Below, in pieces: positions 17,382 through 27,019 of a DNA stretch of 64,000 bases. The DNA comes from Gammaproteobacteria bacterium (GTDB lineage Bacteria > Pseudomonadota > Gammaproteobacteria > GCA-001735895): positions 1 to 64,000 of the forward strand of contig JAUVCH010000007.1 in assembly GCA_030595795.1 (NCBI GenBank), given 5' to 3'. Position 1 is the first letter of the stretch; each line of letters begins with the position of its first letter. The notes beneath the pieces are model-generated. The model was given only the letters and a program-made list of their open reading frames with translations, made no database searches and was not told where the DNA came from. The position numbers were made by a program, and so were the translations under genes.

Positions 17382-17703
17382 AAAATTCCCCTATCGGCGT
17401 TACGGGTCATTCGTAAAATCAAATCTCTCGCAAAGGCGCGACGTGCAAGGAAGCATAAGTGCCGTGGGGGCATGGATGCCCAGGAACGGCCGAAGCACGC
17501 AAAGGATAAACAAAGTTTGTCGTTAGACATGATTTTTGTGTGATATTTTCTCGCCTGAATGGCTGTTTAGGCTCAGTGAGCTGCCGGTTTTGATTTTGGG
17601 GGGTGATAGGTAGCTAACGATCCGGAGCGGACTATCAACGCCTAAATAACCGGCGTGAGGTACGAGCATCCGGCACCGTAGGTACGAAGTTGATTTTACA
17701 CCC
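17382..17703. other. Gene-free stretch between the CoA-transferase and the toxin gene
   Basis: About 320 bases with no supportable gene on either strand. It contains a small hairpin GGGCAT-GG-ATGCCC near 17468-17481 and GC-rich blocks unlike the neighbouring coding sequence. No terminator with a T run, transposase trace or tRNA was seen. It could be remnant or repeat DNA linked to the adjacent toxin-antitoxin locus. Confidence 0.5.
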
Positions 17704-18027
17704 TCACCTAACAACCCGCCGTTGCAAAAACGATCGCATATCCCTTCGCCCATCCACCACGCAATGTATAAAAACGGAATTCCCTGTAATCTGGTATATA
17801 ACCCGATAGGGCTTAAAGTGAACTTCCAGGTATTCTTTAATACCGAGGTAATCCAGTTCGGGCGGCACATGACCTCTATCGGGTAGTTCAGTAAGGCTCC
17901 AACAAAGTTCTTCAAGACTATCACTAACACGTTCGGCATTGTGAACTGAATCATGATGGGCAATGTATCGATAGATATCGAGGATATCTTGCTCGGCACT
18001 CTCGGAAAGTTCGATGCGGTGTTTCAT
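17704..18027 (-). CDS. ParE/RelE-family toxin
   Basis: A 107-residue toxin of the RelE/ParE superfamily: ELSESAEQDILDIYRYIA at the N-terminus, a central helix with LEELCWSLTELPDRG, then FKPYRVIYQITGNSVFIHCV and VDGRRDMRSFLQRR at the end. The ATG at 18027 has AAGG eight bases upstream and is preferred to the in-frame GTG at 18036. It follows the Phd-like antitoxin gene closely, in the normal antitoxin-first order. Unrelated in detail to the ParE pair near 3.5 kb. Target (gyrase or mRNA) is not evident. Confidence 0.82.
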   Translation of the reverse strand: MKHRIELSESAEQDILDIYRYIAHHDSVHNAERVSDSLEELCWSLTELPDRGHVPPELDYLGIKEYLEVHFKPYRVIYQITGNSVFIHCVVDGRRDMRSFLQRRVVR

Positions 18028-18045
18028 CCCTGTCACCTTGTCTGA

Positions 18046-18324
18046 TTACGAGGTTGATTTTATCTTTCGACGTATATCGGCAAAGGCCTTCTTTATCGGT
18101 TTGGTTTTCCCTTCATCTATTTCTTTTCTGCTAAGTGCTAGCACTTTTAACATCGCCAGAGACTCCTGCGTCTTTTCATAGGATGCAATGTCCTGAACAA
18201 CTGCCCGGGCTTCGCCGTTCTGAGTGATAATCAGTGGCGTGCCATTTTCTTTCAAGTTTTTGAAAATTTTCGCAGTATGACTTTTCAGGTAGCTAATGGG
18301 TTTGATGGATTTTTCCAGATTCAT
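18046..18324 (-). CDS. Phd/YefM-family antitoxin
   Basis: A 92-residue antitoxin. The N-terminal half, ISYLKSHTAKIFKNLKE and PLIITQNGEARAVVQD, is the Phd/YefM DNA-binding fold; the basic C-terminal half would wrap the toxin. An AGGA site lies five bases before the ATG, and repeated AAGACT/AGTCTT half-sites lie just upstream, a likely autoregulatory operator. It pairs with the ParE-like gene that follows. Confidence 0.85.
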   Translation of the reverse strand: MNLEKSIKPISYLKSHTAKIFKNLKENGTPLIITQNGEARAVVQDIASYEKTQESLAMLKVLALSRKEIDEGKTKPIKKAFADIRRKIKSTS

Positions 18325-18350
18325 GATATTCCTGTACCTACGCAGTTATT

Positions 18351-18368
18351 AAGACTGAATTTAGTCTT
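18351..18368. promoter_or_regulatory. Operator-like inverted repeat of the Phd/ParE module
   Basis: AAGACT, six bases, AGTCTT forms an inverted repeat 27 bases upstream of the antitoxin start, and a further AAGAC half-site occurs about 20 bases on. Phd/YefM antitoxins bind such repeats to repress their own operon. Confidence 0.5.
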
Positions 18369-18438
18369 TATATGGTTTAATGTCAATTAAGACAACACCT
18401 TTAAACGGCTCAGTGTTACCTGGTTAACACCTTACCTG

Positions 18439-20853
18439 CTAGTTAACTTCCAAAAAAGGAACTGGCTTAGCTAGCCAATAACCCTGAGAAAAGTCGATGC
18501 CGATTTCACGTAGAGACTCCAATACGGAACCTGTTTCTACGCCTTCTGCAATAATTCGTTTATTACTAGCATGTCCGAGTTCGGTGATAGAGGTTACTAT
18601 TGATCGGCTTAAAGAATTTCGTGCAACGTCGCAAATTAATGAACCATCAATTTTTAGAAAATCAACCGGGAGGTCTCGTAGGTGGCCAAATGATAATAAT
18701 CCAGTGCCAAAATCGTCTAGAGCAAATCGACAACCCAGGCGCTGTAGTTTTTGCATTACTTCCAGCATTTGCTCAATATTAGTTGATGCGTCCGTCGCAG
18801 TGATTTTGAAACATAGCCTTCCTGCTATGGCTGGGTATTTTGCTAACGATGCTGTTATTTTTCCCAGAAAATCGGTGTTGCTGAGCGAGTAGCGAGACAG
18901 GTTAATAAAATAAAGGTCAGATTGCTCCTCGATTGATGAATTCTGATTCAATTTGGCGATTACAGTCTCGACTACCCATCTATCCAGATCGGTAGATAGG
19001 TTATATCGCTTTACTGTTGGCATAAATTCGTCGGCCATAACCAGATGTCCTTCCCAGTCCTCTATGCGTAATAGTATTTCGTACCAGTTTTCGAGGAGGG
19101 CTCCCTCGTTAACCGAGATAATCTGTTGCTGTTCGAGCACAAGGCGTTCTTCGGCAATTGCCTTGGGAATTTCGACAGCCCATTTTATGTCCCGAAGGTA
19201 TTGAATCAGGGATTTATCCTGAGGTTCATAAATCTGAACTCGATCGCCACCTTTTTCTTTCGCCACAAACATTGCGCTATGGGCTTCGCTCAGTAACCCC
19301 TGTAAGGAGGGAACTCCTTTGCTGACGGTAGCTACCCCGATACTGGCTGTTAAATTGAAGCGTTGGTCGTTATGGTTGAAATCATAATGCTGAATGGCGC
19401 GACAAAGTTCGGAAGCGACAACTTTTGCGTCATCGGCATTGCAGTTTTCAAGTAAAATACCAAATTCATCACCGCATAAGCGCGAGACGAAAGCCTTTTG
19501 ATCATTAAATAGTTTTTGAAGCAGGGAAGATATCTGCATTATTGCTTTATCACCGGCAGCATAGTCACCGATATTGTTGATCATATTAAATTGGTCAATA
19601 TCAATATAGAGCAGTGAGTTGTCGGTGTTATCAGAGTTAGTTGTTGTCAGAAGATCGTCAACGATGGCTTGGAACTGATAACGATCGGGTAAATCGGTCA
19701 GGTAGTCACAGTTGGGTAGTTTTCTGATATCGGATAAAATTTTATGGTTTGCGGAGGCATCTGTAACAAAGCCTTCGATTGCCTTTAAAAGGCCTAACTC
19801 ATCAAAAATTCTGAGACCACGTTCTACTACCAGACGTTCATCACCCGATGGCGTGAGCAGAGTGTATTCGTAATGAAATGATTCTCCGTCGTCCGAGGTA
19901 AACTCCAGGCTCTTAGAAGAACGGTCGCTTCGTACCAGTAGATCAGACAAACTATTCTTGCCTTGATCTAAAAACTCCGCATAGGTGATGCCGAGGAGTT
20001 CCTGACAACCCCCGCTGACAAATTCCAGGCTCCAACGCCCATCATTAATGGCTCGATAAGTCACACCCGGTAACTGTCCGCGTAAACTCGATAGGGTGAC
20101 TCGGTTATGTTCAATGTCAGGGTTCCTTTTTGTGCGTCTCTCAATTGTTGATTCCAGATTCAATACCGTTTGATCTGAGCGACGTTTCTGGTCGATCAGA
20201 TCACTGGTGAAACGGTCATTTTGGATCGATTTTTCAAGCCAGGTATTTATCATATTTCGAAATCTTGAAACCGACACGACAAGAAAAATACCATAAATGA
20301 AGATCACCATACCGAGGGTTATGTTTAATCTGGTGTCTGTCGAAATGAAGGCAATAGAGACAGGGAGTAGTAGCCCCATCAGGTATCCGAAATATGCCCA
20401 GGCTATGATGCCGAGCGAAGTAATGCCTCCAGCGGTTAATGAGAAAATCATGAACCCCAGTACGAACCCGGTATCAGGGATGTTTCTTACTATCAATATA
20501 GTAGCAACTCCCCCCCAGCAGATACCGCTTAGTGTAGCCAGGAATATGTGAATGGTTAGCCACTTTTGTCGGCTGTTATCGGGGTGGGATAATTTAAGGT
20601 ATTTTAGTGCTAACCAGAACCGAATCGAATACACGCCAATGATGAAAATTGCACCGAATAACAGTGGCAGATCGATAATATCCTGTATCAAAAACCCTAT
20701 TAAAATTAACGACAGAAGGATTGAAGCAAAAGCGATACCTGTTTGTTCAGATGCCTGGGTTAAGCCCGCTACGAAGACTCTCTGTTCAATAGTCGGTGTG
20801 GTTTCATCTCGGGGACGACCAGGTGCCGTTATGGTTGTATCAGAAGTTATCAC
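18439..20853 (-). CDS. Membrane PAS-GGDEF-EAL protein with altered EAL site
   Basis: An 804-residue signalling protein for cyclic di-GMP. About six membrane helices fill residues 28-205, a PAS domain lies at about 255-370, GGDEF at about 385-540 and EAL at about 565-804. The GGDEF signature reads RLCGDEF (Cys in the first position) and has no RxxD inhibitory site in front. In the EAL part YEILLR, DDFGTG, KIDG, AEGVET and QGY are present, but the usual FEITE motif reads FKITA, so a metal-binding Glu is a Lys. It may therefore bind rather than cut cyclic di-GMP. The start is GTG with a poor ribosome site. No operon partner. Confidence 0.9.
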   Translation of the reverse strand: MITSDTTITAPGRPRDETTPTIEQRVFVAGLTQASEQTGIAFASILLSLILIGFLIQDIIDLPLLFGAIFIIGVYSIRFWLALKYLKLSHPDNSRQKWLTIHIFLATLSGICWGGVATILIVRNIPDTGFVLGFMIFSLTAGGITSLGIIAWAYFGYLMGLLLPVSIAFISTDTRLNITLGMVIFIYGIFLVVSVSRFRNMINTWLEKSIQNDRFTSDLIDQKRRSDQTVLNLESTIERRTKRNPDIEHNRVTLSSLRGQLPGVTYRAINDGRWSLEFVSGGCQELLGITYAEFLDQGKNSLSDLLVRSDRSSKSLEFTSDDGESFHYEYTLLTPSGDERLVVERGLRIFDELGLLKAIEGFVTDASANHKILSDIRKLPNCDYLTDLPDRYQFQAIVDDLLTTTNSDNTDNSLLYIDIDQFNMINNIGDYAAGDKAIMQISSLLQKLFNDQKAFVSRLCGDEFGILLENCNADDAKVVASELCRAIQHYDFNHNDQRFNLTASIGVATVSKGVPSLQGLLSEAHSAMFVAKEKGGDRVQIYEPQDKSLIQYLRDIKWAVEIPKAIAEERLVLEQQQIISVNEGALLENWYEILLRIEDWEGHLVMADEFMPTVKRYNLSTDLDRWVVETVIAKLNQNSSIEEQSDLYFINLSRYSLSNTDFLGKITASLAKYPAIAGRLCFKITATDASTNIEQMLEVMQKLQRLGCRFALDDFGTGLLSFGHLRDLPVDFLKIDGSLICDVARNSLSRSIVTSITELGHASNKRIIAEGVETGSVLESLREIGIDFSQGYWLAKPVPFLEVN

Positions 20854-21035
20854 GGAAGGTTCTATCCCAATTTAATGAATTCGATATCTCTATTTTGAGA
20901 GCGGGAGCATTTTATCAACGAAACAATACCAGTCTAGACAACGGGATGGGAATTATGTCGATTTTTACCAGCTCTTTAGATTTTCTTGTCATTTAGTATA
21001 GGCGTAGATGCTAAATTTTCTCAACAAATCACTAG

Positions 21036-22070
21036 TCATAGCCCGTTAACCGGCCAGGTATCACTCAAACGATAACCCCCAGGCCAGGGATCATCTGAAT
21101 CGAGCATAATTTGATGCGTCCCGGTAATCCAGGCGCGGCCACGGATCGAGGGGATGATTGCTTTTTTATCGCCGACCATGGTTTCTTCGACAATGGCACA
21201 ATCGAAGCGAGAGTCAATAATCGAGCGACCGATTAATTTATCCCCCTTGTTTAAAATACCTTTGGCGTTTAAGACCGCCATTCGTGCCGAGCAGCCTGTA
21301 CCACAAGGTGATCGGTCGAGCTTACCGGGGTCGATAACGACGCTGTTGCGACTGACGGGAACCCCATTTTCATGACTTAACGGCAAAGCGATTTGACAAA
21401 AAGAAATATGGTTCCAGTCCTTGTTGGTAGGGTGGCTAAATCCTAGTTGTTCATTAGCTGCTGCTGTGATCCGGCTTCCCATTTGAGCAATGTCTCTGGC
21501 TTCGTCTGGTTTTATTTCAAACCCTAAAACAGAAGCATCAACAATGACAAAGCTATCACCGCCGTAGGCAGTATCGACGGCTAAGGTAGCGATGCCCGGC
21601 ACTTCCAGACTTACGTTAAGCTTATCGGCAAAAGAAGCCACATTATGAACCTCGATACTCTGCGCTTTGCCATCTTTACAATAGGCCTTCACCGGCACCA
21701 GCCCACCCGGCGCTTCTAAAGTAAATTCTGTGATTGGCTCCTGCATAGGGATGATGCCGGTGTCGAGTAACACGGTAGAAACACAAATCGAATTAGAGCC
21801 CGACATCGGCGGGGTGTGTTCGGGCTCCATGATAATAAAGCCCTGCTGCGCTCCAGGATTTTTAGGCGGAACGAGCAGATTGATATGTTTGAAAACTCCA
21901 CCCCGGGGCTCGTTTAAGACAAGATTACGTAGTGTTTCATCATTCGATATCCATCGAGATTGTTGCCACAGGGTTTCACCTGGTGGCGGAGCAACGCCGC
22001 CGACGATGACATTACCGACTTCTCCTTCGGCATGGCAGGAAACCATGTGGATAATGTTTTTGCTGCGCAT
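21036..22070 (-). CDS. Proline racemase family enzyme, Ser/Cys type
   Basis: A 344-residue enzyme of the proline racemase superfamily (hydroxyproline epimerase or trans-3-hydroxyproline dehydratase). The first catalytic position, Cys in true proline racemases, is Ser here: [20 protein letters not shown] near residue 85. The second is Cys in the loop [13 protein letters not shown] near residue 255. Superfamily members with Ser/Cys are known to act on hydroxyprolines as epimerases or dehydratases rather than on proline. No hydroxyproline pathway partners are adjacent. It has no clear ribosome site. Confidence 0.85.
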   Translation of the reverse strand: MRSKNIIHMVSCHAEGEVGNVIVGGVAPPPGETLWQQSRWISNDETLRNLVLNEPRGGVFKHINLLVPPKNPGAQQGFIIMEPEHTPPMSGSNSICVSTVLLDTGIIPMQEPITEFTLEAPGGLVPVKAYCKDGKAQSIEVHNVASFADKLNVSLEVPGIATLAVDTAYGGDSFVIVDASVLGFEIKPDEARDIAQMGSRITAAANEQLGFSHPTNKDWNHISFCQIALPLSHENGVPVSRNSVVIDPGKLDRSPCGTGCSARMAVLNAKGILNKGDKLIGRSIIDSRFDCAIVEETMVGDKKAIIPSIRGRAWITGTHQIMLDSDDPWPGGYRLSDTWPVNGL

Positions 22071-22158
22071 AAATTTATCTGTTTAAACTAGAGTGTTTTT
22101 TAAAACAATAGAGGACTAAGTGGCCCTTGTCCAACGCGCTGAAAAAAATATTCGGGCC

Positions 22159-22185
22159 CAAAAAACCCCGCCTATAGCGGGGTTA
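22159..22185 (-). terminator. Intrinsic terminator of the DUF2914 gene
   Basis: Hairpin with eight-base arms AACCCCGC and GCGGGGTT around CTATA at 22164-22184, followed on the minus strand by a run of T (22159-22165). It lies about 20 bases after the stop codon. Confidence 0.85.
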
Positions 22186-22205
22186 GTATGATACCAGTTT
22201 AATTT

Positions 22206-22589
22206 TTATTGGTATTCGAACGTATTGCTTGCTAACACTGAGCGGTCATCGTCGAGAACGTTTACTGTCCAGGTGCCAGTCCACTCTGAAAGCAAAGTTT
22301 TACTGGTCCAGACGCGCCAGCGCGCTCCATTCACTTCGAAAGATTTTTCGAACATAACTTTGCCATCGTAACTCCATTGATGGGTAACATTATGGCCTTC
22401 CAGATCATTTATTTCGGTAAAAAAGGTTATCGAGGAAAAGGCGCTGGAGTTTATGCTGTCGATAGCAATAACAGGTTCACGGTCTTGCACGCTGGTGGTA
22501 AACATAGCCCGGCTCACTTCACCAGCAATAGCGCTGCTTCCTACACCGAAAGCAATGGCGAATAGTATTGTTTTTAGAATTTGATGCAT
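22206..22589 (-). CDS. DUF2914-family secreted protein
   Basis: A 127-residue protein with a signal peptide (cleavage near SSAIA-GEV) and one beta-rich domain: RAMFTTSVQDREPV, then ITFFTEINDLEGHNVTHQWSY, ARWRVWTSKTLLSEWTGTW and TVNVLDDDRSVLASNTFEYQ. This is the DUF2914 pattern, whose function is unknown; it is often found at the end of larger envelope proteins and stands alone here. GGAG precedes the ATG, and a clear terminator follows, so it is a single-gene unit. A periplasmic location is inferred from the signal peptide. Confidence 0.82.
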   Translation of the reverse strand: MHQILKTILFAIAFGVGSSAIAGEVSRAMFTTSVQDREPVIAIDSINSSAFSSITFFTEINDLEGHNVTHQWSYDGKVMFEKSFEVNGARWRVWTSKTLLSEWTGTWTVNVLDDDRSVLASNTFEYQ

Positions 22590-22701
22590 TTTTATCTCCT
22601 TAATTTTGTGTGCCGAGCGACTATAACAATAAACAATTTTATTTTCAGTAATGTTCTAGCGATAAATAAATAGTTCACTTCTATAGTTGTTTTTAAGCGG
22701 T

Positions 22702-23583
22702 TTAAATCTCGCTGAGACGCGCTTTTTGTAACATCGAAACCATGGCCTCCGAGCTTAACGACAGTGTTCGGTTTTTACGTGTCACAATACCGAGCGGACG
22801 TTCGATATCGAGACCACTTAGCTGACGCCCGACCAAACTATGATCGACCATGCTCACCGGCAGTACGCTCCATCCCAGGTTGGCCGCAACCATTACTTTG
22901 ATAGTCTCCAGATAATTGGTTTCCAATATCACTTTCATATTGTCCTTCTGGTTAGAAAAATAGCTGTTAATTATTTTTCGGGTAAAGGTGCCGACCGAAG
23001 GTAATATTGCTGGATACTCTAACAACTGTGCGCGTTCAATACTTTGCGCGGCTGCCAGAGGGTGGTCGGGTGCCAGCACAATTTGAAGCACATCGACCCA
23101 CACGGGTTCAAGCGACAAACGGTCGTCCGGACTTTCCGGTAACGTCACCACAGCCAGTTCCAGTTCGTTGTTGGCGATGGCGACACAGGCATCTTCGGAA
23201 TCCATGAAGTGCAGGTCGAGATCAACCTGCGGGTATTCAATTTTAAAGCCGCGCAAAACCTGAGGTAATCGATGCAGGCCGATGTGATGACTGGTGGCCA
23301 GTTTCAAAATCCCCGAAGGCTGGTTGTGCTGGTGCGACATGTCGGCCTTAAAGGCCTTCATTTCATGCAGAATACGTTCGGCATGCGGCAGAAAGGTCTG
23401 GCCATTGGGCGTCAAGATGCTGCGTTTGCCGATACGATCAAATAACGCCGCCTTAACACTGTCTTCAAGCTGACGAATTCGTTTACTAACTGCGGGCTGG
23501 GTAATGTGTAATTGATCAGCGGCAAGTGAAAATGATTCTAGCTCTGCGACTGCCAGGAAGGCTTTAATCTGCGCGATTTGCAT
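22702..23583 (-). CDS. LysR-family transcriptional regulator
   Basis: A 293-residue regulator: helix-turn-helix at residues 1-60 (AFLAVAELESFSLAADQLHI, TQPAVSKRIRQLED) and a two-lobed ligand domain from residue 90. It is divergent from leuC with about 110 bases between, the same arrangement as in Pseudomonas, where a LysR gene faces leuC. It therefore probably controls the leucine genes, itself or both; the effector is unknown. The helix-turn-helix and the ligand-binding part appear complete. Confidence 0.9.
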   Translation of the reverse strand: MQIAQIKAFLAVAELESFSLAADQLHITQPAVSKRIRQLEDSVKAALFDRIGKRSILTPNGQTFLPHAERILHEMKAFKADMSHQHNQPSGILKLATSHHIGLHRLPQVLRGFKIEYPQVDLDLHFMDSEDACVAIANNELELAVVTLPESPDDRLSLEPVWVDVLQIVLAPDHPLAAAQSIERAQLLEYPAILPSVGTFTRKIINSYFSNQKDNMKVILETNYLETIKVMVAANLGWSVLPVSMVDHSLVGRQLSGLDIERPLGIVTRKNRTLSLSSEAMVSMLQKARLSEI

Positions 23584-23696
23584 GAGTTTTTACACCTATG
23601 TATTCCAAATAGTTATCGAAATAATGAAAAATATGAATTAGTGTTATTTTACAAAGCAGCGTAGAATTTCTGCAAGTAAAATTTCAGGGCATGGTT
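23584..23696. promoter_or_regulatory. Divergent LysR/leuC control region
   Basis: AT-rich gap between two divergent starts. TTAT-CGA-AATAA near 23612-23625 is a short imperfect dyad that could be part of a LysR-type site. No leucine-rich leader peptide or attenuator hairpin was found in front of leuC. Confidence 0.4.
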
Positions 23697-25103
23697 ATGG
23701 CTGGACAAACGCTTTACGATAAAATTTGGGCAATGCATCAGGTGCGCCAGGACGAGGCTGGCACTGGACTCTTATATATAGACCGGCACCTGGTGCACGA
23801 GGTGACTTCCCCACAGGCATTCGAGGGCCTTGAAATGGCGGGACGATCGCTTTGGCGTAAGGAATCGATTCTTGCTGTGCCGGATCACAATGTCCCGACT
23901 ATTGGTCTCGAAAACGGTATTACCGACCCAGTCGCGAAATTACAGGTTGATACCCTGGATGATAATTGCGATAAGTATCGGCTTACCGAATTCAAAATGG
24001 GCGATGTTCGTCAGGGTGTGGTTCACGTTATCGGTCCAGAACAGGGCGCTACTTTGCCGGGTATGACCGTGGTTTGTGGTGACTCGCATACCTCGACTCA
24101 CGGTGCTTTTGCGGCACTGGCTTTCGGTATTGGTACTTCGGAGGTCGAGCATGTCATGGTGACCCAGTGTCTGATCCAGAAGAAGTCAAAAAACATGCGA
24201 GTCACTATCGATGGTGCGGTATCCGAGGGTGTTACCGCCAAGGATATAGTGCTCAGAATTATCGGCGAAATTGGCACCGCTGGCGGCACCGGTCACACCA
24301 TAGAATTTGCTGGCGAGGGTATCACTAACTTGTCGATGGAAGGTCGAATGACACTGTGTAATATGACCATTGAAGGCGGCGCGCGTGCCGGTCTGGTCGC
24401 CTGTGATCAAACAACTACCGATTACGTCAAGGGTCGTCCGTTCGCGCCGCGTGAAGATCAATGGGAAGCGGCTCTGGCCTGCTGGGAAGATCTGCATTCC
24501 GACGATGACGCAGTATTTGATCGAGAGATTCATATCGATGGCGCATCGATTGAACCACAGGTAACCTGGGGTACTTCTCCAGAGATGGTGACGGCGATTA
24601 GTAATGCTATTCCTGATCCGGCCACGGTTTCTGATGCAGCTAAAGCGAGTGGCATGCAACAAGCGCTCGAATATATGGGGCTTGAGGCGAATACCCCGTT
24701 TGATCAGGTGAAAATCGATAAGGTCTTTATCGGATCCTGTACTAATTCTCGAATCGAAGATTTGCGTGCAGCGGCCAAAGTAGCCGAGGGTCGGAAGGTC
24801 GCCGACAGCGTAAAACTCGCGATGGTTGTGCCAGGATCGGGTCTGGTAAAGCAACAAGCCGAGGCTGAAGGTTTGGATGAAATATTTACCGCCGCCGGAT
24901 TCGAATGGCGCGAGCCGGGCTGCTCGATGTGTCTGGCGATGAATGAAGATCGACTCGAACCGGGCGAACGTTGCGCCTCTACCTCGAATCGAAATTTTGA
25001 AGGGCGACAGGGGCAGGGCGGTCGCACCCACCTGGTGTCTCCGGCGATGGCGTCTGCTGCTGCGGTCACCGGTCATTTTATTGATGTGCGTAAACTAACT
25101 TGA
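23697..25103 (+). CDS. leuC: 3-isopropylmalate dehydratase large subunit
   Basis: Large subunit (468 residues) of the [4Fe-4S] enzyme that turns 2-isopropylmalate into 3-isopropylmalate in leucine synthesis, working with LeuD. It is very close to the enterobacterial protein throughout: [40 protein letters not shown] and the cluster ligands in [13 protein letters not shown] and [13 protein letters not shown] 23697 is chosen over the ATG six bases before it, because the AGGG site is eight bases from it and [10 protein letters not shown] aligns with the usual MAKTLYEKL. Confidence 0.97.
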   Translation: MAGQTLYDKIWAMHQVRQDEAGTGLLYIDRHLVHEVTSPQAFEGLEMAGRSLWRKESILAVPDHNVPTIGLENGITDPVAKLQVDTLDDNCDKYRLTEFKMGDVRQGVVHVIGPEQGATLPGMTVVCGDSHTSTHGAFAALAFGIGTSEVEHVMVTQCLIQKKSKNMRVTIDGAVSEGVTAKDIVLRIIGEIGTAGGTGHTIEFAGEGITNLSMEGRMTLCNMTIEGGARAGLVACDQTTTDYVKGRPFAPREDQWEAALACWEDLHSDDDAVFDREIHIDGASIEPQVTWGTSPEMVTAISNAIPDPATVSDAAKASGMQQALEYMGLEANTPFDQVKIDKVFIGSCTNSRIEDLRAAAKVAEGRKVADSVKLAMVVPGSGLVKQQAEAEGLDEIFTAAGFEWREPGCSMCLAMNEDRLEPGERCASTSNRNFEGRQGQGGRTHLVSPAMASAAAVTGHFIDVRKLT

Positions 25104-25113
25104 GGTTTAAATA

Positions 25114-25239
25114 ATGAAGAAATTGATACTGGTAATTTTTGTAATGCTTGGTTTATACGGTTGCGAAACTATGGAAGGGCTTGGTAAAGATATTCAAGCG
25201 CTCGGTGAATCGCTGGAAAAAAAGTCGACAGAAGAGTAA
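25114..25239 (+). CDS. Entericidin-like small lipoprotein
   Basis: A 41-residue ORF between leuC and leuD. It has a lysine-led hydrophobic signal, a lipobox LYGC (Cys at residue 17) and the mature sequence CETMEGLGKDIQALGESLEK, which is the entericidin (EcnA/EcnB) pattern. It should be an acylated outer- or inner-membrane lipoprotein of the cell envelope. It is in the leu operon by position and spacing (10 bases after leuC, 20 before leuD). A lipoprotein at this spot is also known in some betaproteobacteria. No leucine-related role is known. Entericidins were described as an antidote/toxin pair; no partner is seen here. Confidence 0.8.
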   Translation: MKKLILVIFVMLGLYGCETMEGLGKDIQALGESLEKKSTEE

Positions 25240-25259
25240 TTGAGACATTAAGGTGATTC

Positions 25260-25901
25260 GTGGAAAAATTTGAAACATTCAGTGGTATTGTCGCAGCGAT
25301 CGATCGCTCCAATATCGATACCGATGCGATCATTCCGAAGCAATATTTGAAGTCGATCAAGCGTACTGGCTTTGGCGTCAACCTGTTCGACGACTGGCGC
25401 TATCTGGATCCTGGTGCGCCGGGGGAAGATAATGCCCAGCGTCGGCCTAGCCTGGACTTTGTGCTTAATCAAAGTCCATATAAGCACGCGCAGGTATTGC
25501 TCGCCAGAGAAAACTTCGCCTGTGGTTCGTCGCGTGAACACGCGGTCTGGGCGTTGATGGATTTTGGAATTAAGGTGGTTATCGCACCGAGTTATGCCGA
25601 TATTTTCTACAATAACAGTTTTAAAAATGGCTTTTTGCCTATTGCACTGAGCGCATCTATTGTTGATCAGTTGTTCGAGGAGTTCGAGCAATCAGACGAT
25701 TTTGAGCTCGATATTGACCTGGAAAATCAATGTGTGACCAATGCCGCCGGGGTGAAAATGCCCTTCGAAATCGACGAGTTTCGCAAGTATTGCCTGTTGA
25801 ATGGCCTGGACGATATTGGTTTGAGCATGCAGCACGCCGATCAGATCAAAAACTTTGAACAACAGTATTACGCCAGTTATCCCTGGTTAGGAAACGCATA
25901 A
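25260..25901 (+). CDS. leuD: 3-isopropylmalate dehydratase small subunit
   Basis: Small subunit (213 residues) of isopropylmalate isomerase. It starts with GTG after AGGTGA and shows the family start [39 protein letters not shown] and [13 protein letters not shown]. It completes the active site of LeuC. Three bases separate it from leuB, so it shares the leuC-leuD-leuB transcript. Confidence 0.97.
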   Translation: MEKFETFSGIVAAIDRSNIDTDAIIPKQYLKSIKRTGFGVNLFDDWRYLDPGAPGEDNAQRRPSLDFVLNQSPYKHAQVLLARENFACGSSREHAVWALMDFGIKVVIAPSYADIFYNNSFKNGFLPIALSASIVDQLFEEFEQSDDFELDIDLENQCVTNAAGVKMPFEIDEFRKYCLLNGLDDIGLSMQHADQIKNFEQQYYASYPWLGNA

Positions 25902-25904
25902 ATC

Positions 25905-26993
25905 ATGAGCTTGAAAAAAATAGCGGTATTGCCCGGTGACGGTATCGGTCCCGAAATTGTTGCCGAGGCGGTAAAACTACTCGAATGCCTACAGCAGGAT
26001 TTTGGCTTTGGCATGGAAATCGAATCTGCCGCTCTCGGTGGTGCCGGCTACGATCAATCAGGAGATCCTTTGCCTCAGGAAACACTGGCGCTGTGCCAGC
26101 AAGCCGATGCGGTATTACTCGGGGCAGTTGGTGGCCCACAGTACGACACACTGGAACGCGATATGCGCCCGGAACGTGGTCTGCTTCGGATACGCACCGA
26201 GCTGGAGCTATTCTCCAACTTACGTCCGGCGATGCTTTACCCTCAGTTAGCCAGCGCGTCGAGCCTGAAAGACGAGATTGTTGCTGGCCTCGACATCATG
26301 ATTGTTCGCGAACTCACCGGCGGTATATATTTCGGCCAGCCGCGCGGTATCCGCGAACTTGAAAATGGCGAGCGACAGGGTTTTAACACGCTGGTATACG
26401 CCGAGCACGAAGTCGATCGCATCGCGCGCTCGGCATTCGATATCGCCATGCTGCGTAACAAAAAGCTCTGTTCCGTCGATAAGGCCAACGTACTCGAAGT
26501 CTCTGAGCTGTGGCGCGAGGTGGTGATTAAAGTGTCTGCCGATTATCCCGAAGTCGAGCTCTCGCATATGTATGTCGACAATGCCTCGATGCAGTTAGTA
26601 CGAGCGCCCAAGCAGTTTGACGTGATGGTTACTACTAATATGTTCGGCGATATATTGTCGGATACCGCCGCGATGCTCACTGGTTCCATCGGTATGCTGC
26701 CCTCTGCGTCACTCGATAGCGCTGGCAAGGGAATGTACGAACCAATACATGGATCGGCACCTGATATTGTCGGCAAAAGCATGGCAAATCCGTTGGCGAC
26801 AATATTGTCGGTAGCGATGATGCTACGTTATAGCCTGGGCGAAGCCGAACTGGCGAATAAAATCGACCTCGCAGTCGGCAATGTTTTGAACCAGGGGTTT
26901 CGCACTGCTGACATAGCCGATGGTGGCAATAGCGTCAGCACGGTAGCAATGGGTGATGCAGTGGTTGCGGCCATGCGCGCCCTGTCGAGTTAA
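25905..26993 (+). CDS. leuB: 3-isopropylmalate dehydrogenase
   Basis: NAD-dependent enzyme of 362 residues that oxidises 3-isopropylmalate, the last step specific to leucine. Motifs: [20 protein letters not shown] at the start, [14 protein letters not shown], the substrate lysine in [35 protein letters not shown] and [20 protein letters not shown]. It lies directly after leuD. The downstream asd gene follows after 26 bases and may be co-transcribed. Confidence 0.97.
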   Translation: MSLKKIAVLPGDGIGPEIVAEAVKLLECLQQDFGFGMEIESAALGGAGYDQSGDPLPQETLALCQQADAVLLGAVGGPQYDTLERDMRPERGLLRIRTELELFSNLRPAMLYPQLASASSLKDEIVAGLDIMIVRELTGGIYFGQPRGIRELENGERQGFNTLVYAEHEVDRIARSAFDIAMLRNKKLCSVDKANVLEVSELWREVVIKVSADYPEVELSHMYVDNASMQLVRAPKQFDVMVTTNMFGDILSDTAAMLTGSIGMLPSASLDSAGKGMYEPIHGSAPDIVGKSMANPLATILSVAMMLRYSLGEAELANKIDLAVGNVLNQGFRTADIADGGNSVSTVAMGDAVVAAMRALSS

Positions 26994-27019
26994 TTAATTT
27001 TTTTGGAACGAAGCAGGTT

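Noticed and set aside
17523-17999. 158-codon minus-strand frame over the toxin gene end
   Set aside because: It overlaps the ParE-like toxin in another frame and shows no domain.
23584-23696. Leucine attenuator before leuC
   Set aside because: No short ORF with a run of leucine codons and no competing hairpins were found.
24186-25076. 296-codon open frame on the minus strand inside leuC
   Set aside because: It lies wholly antisense to a strongly conserved gene, has no recognisable domain and no ribosome site; long antisense frames arise from codon bias.
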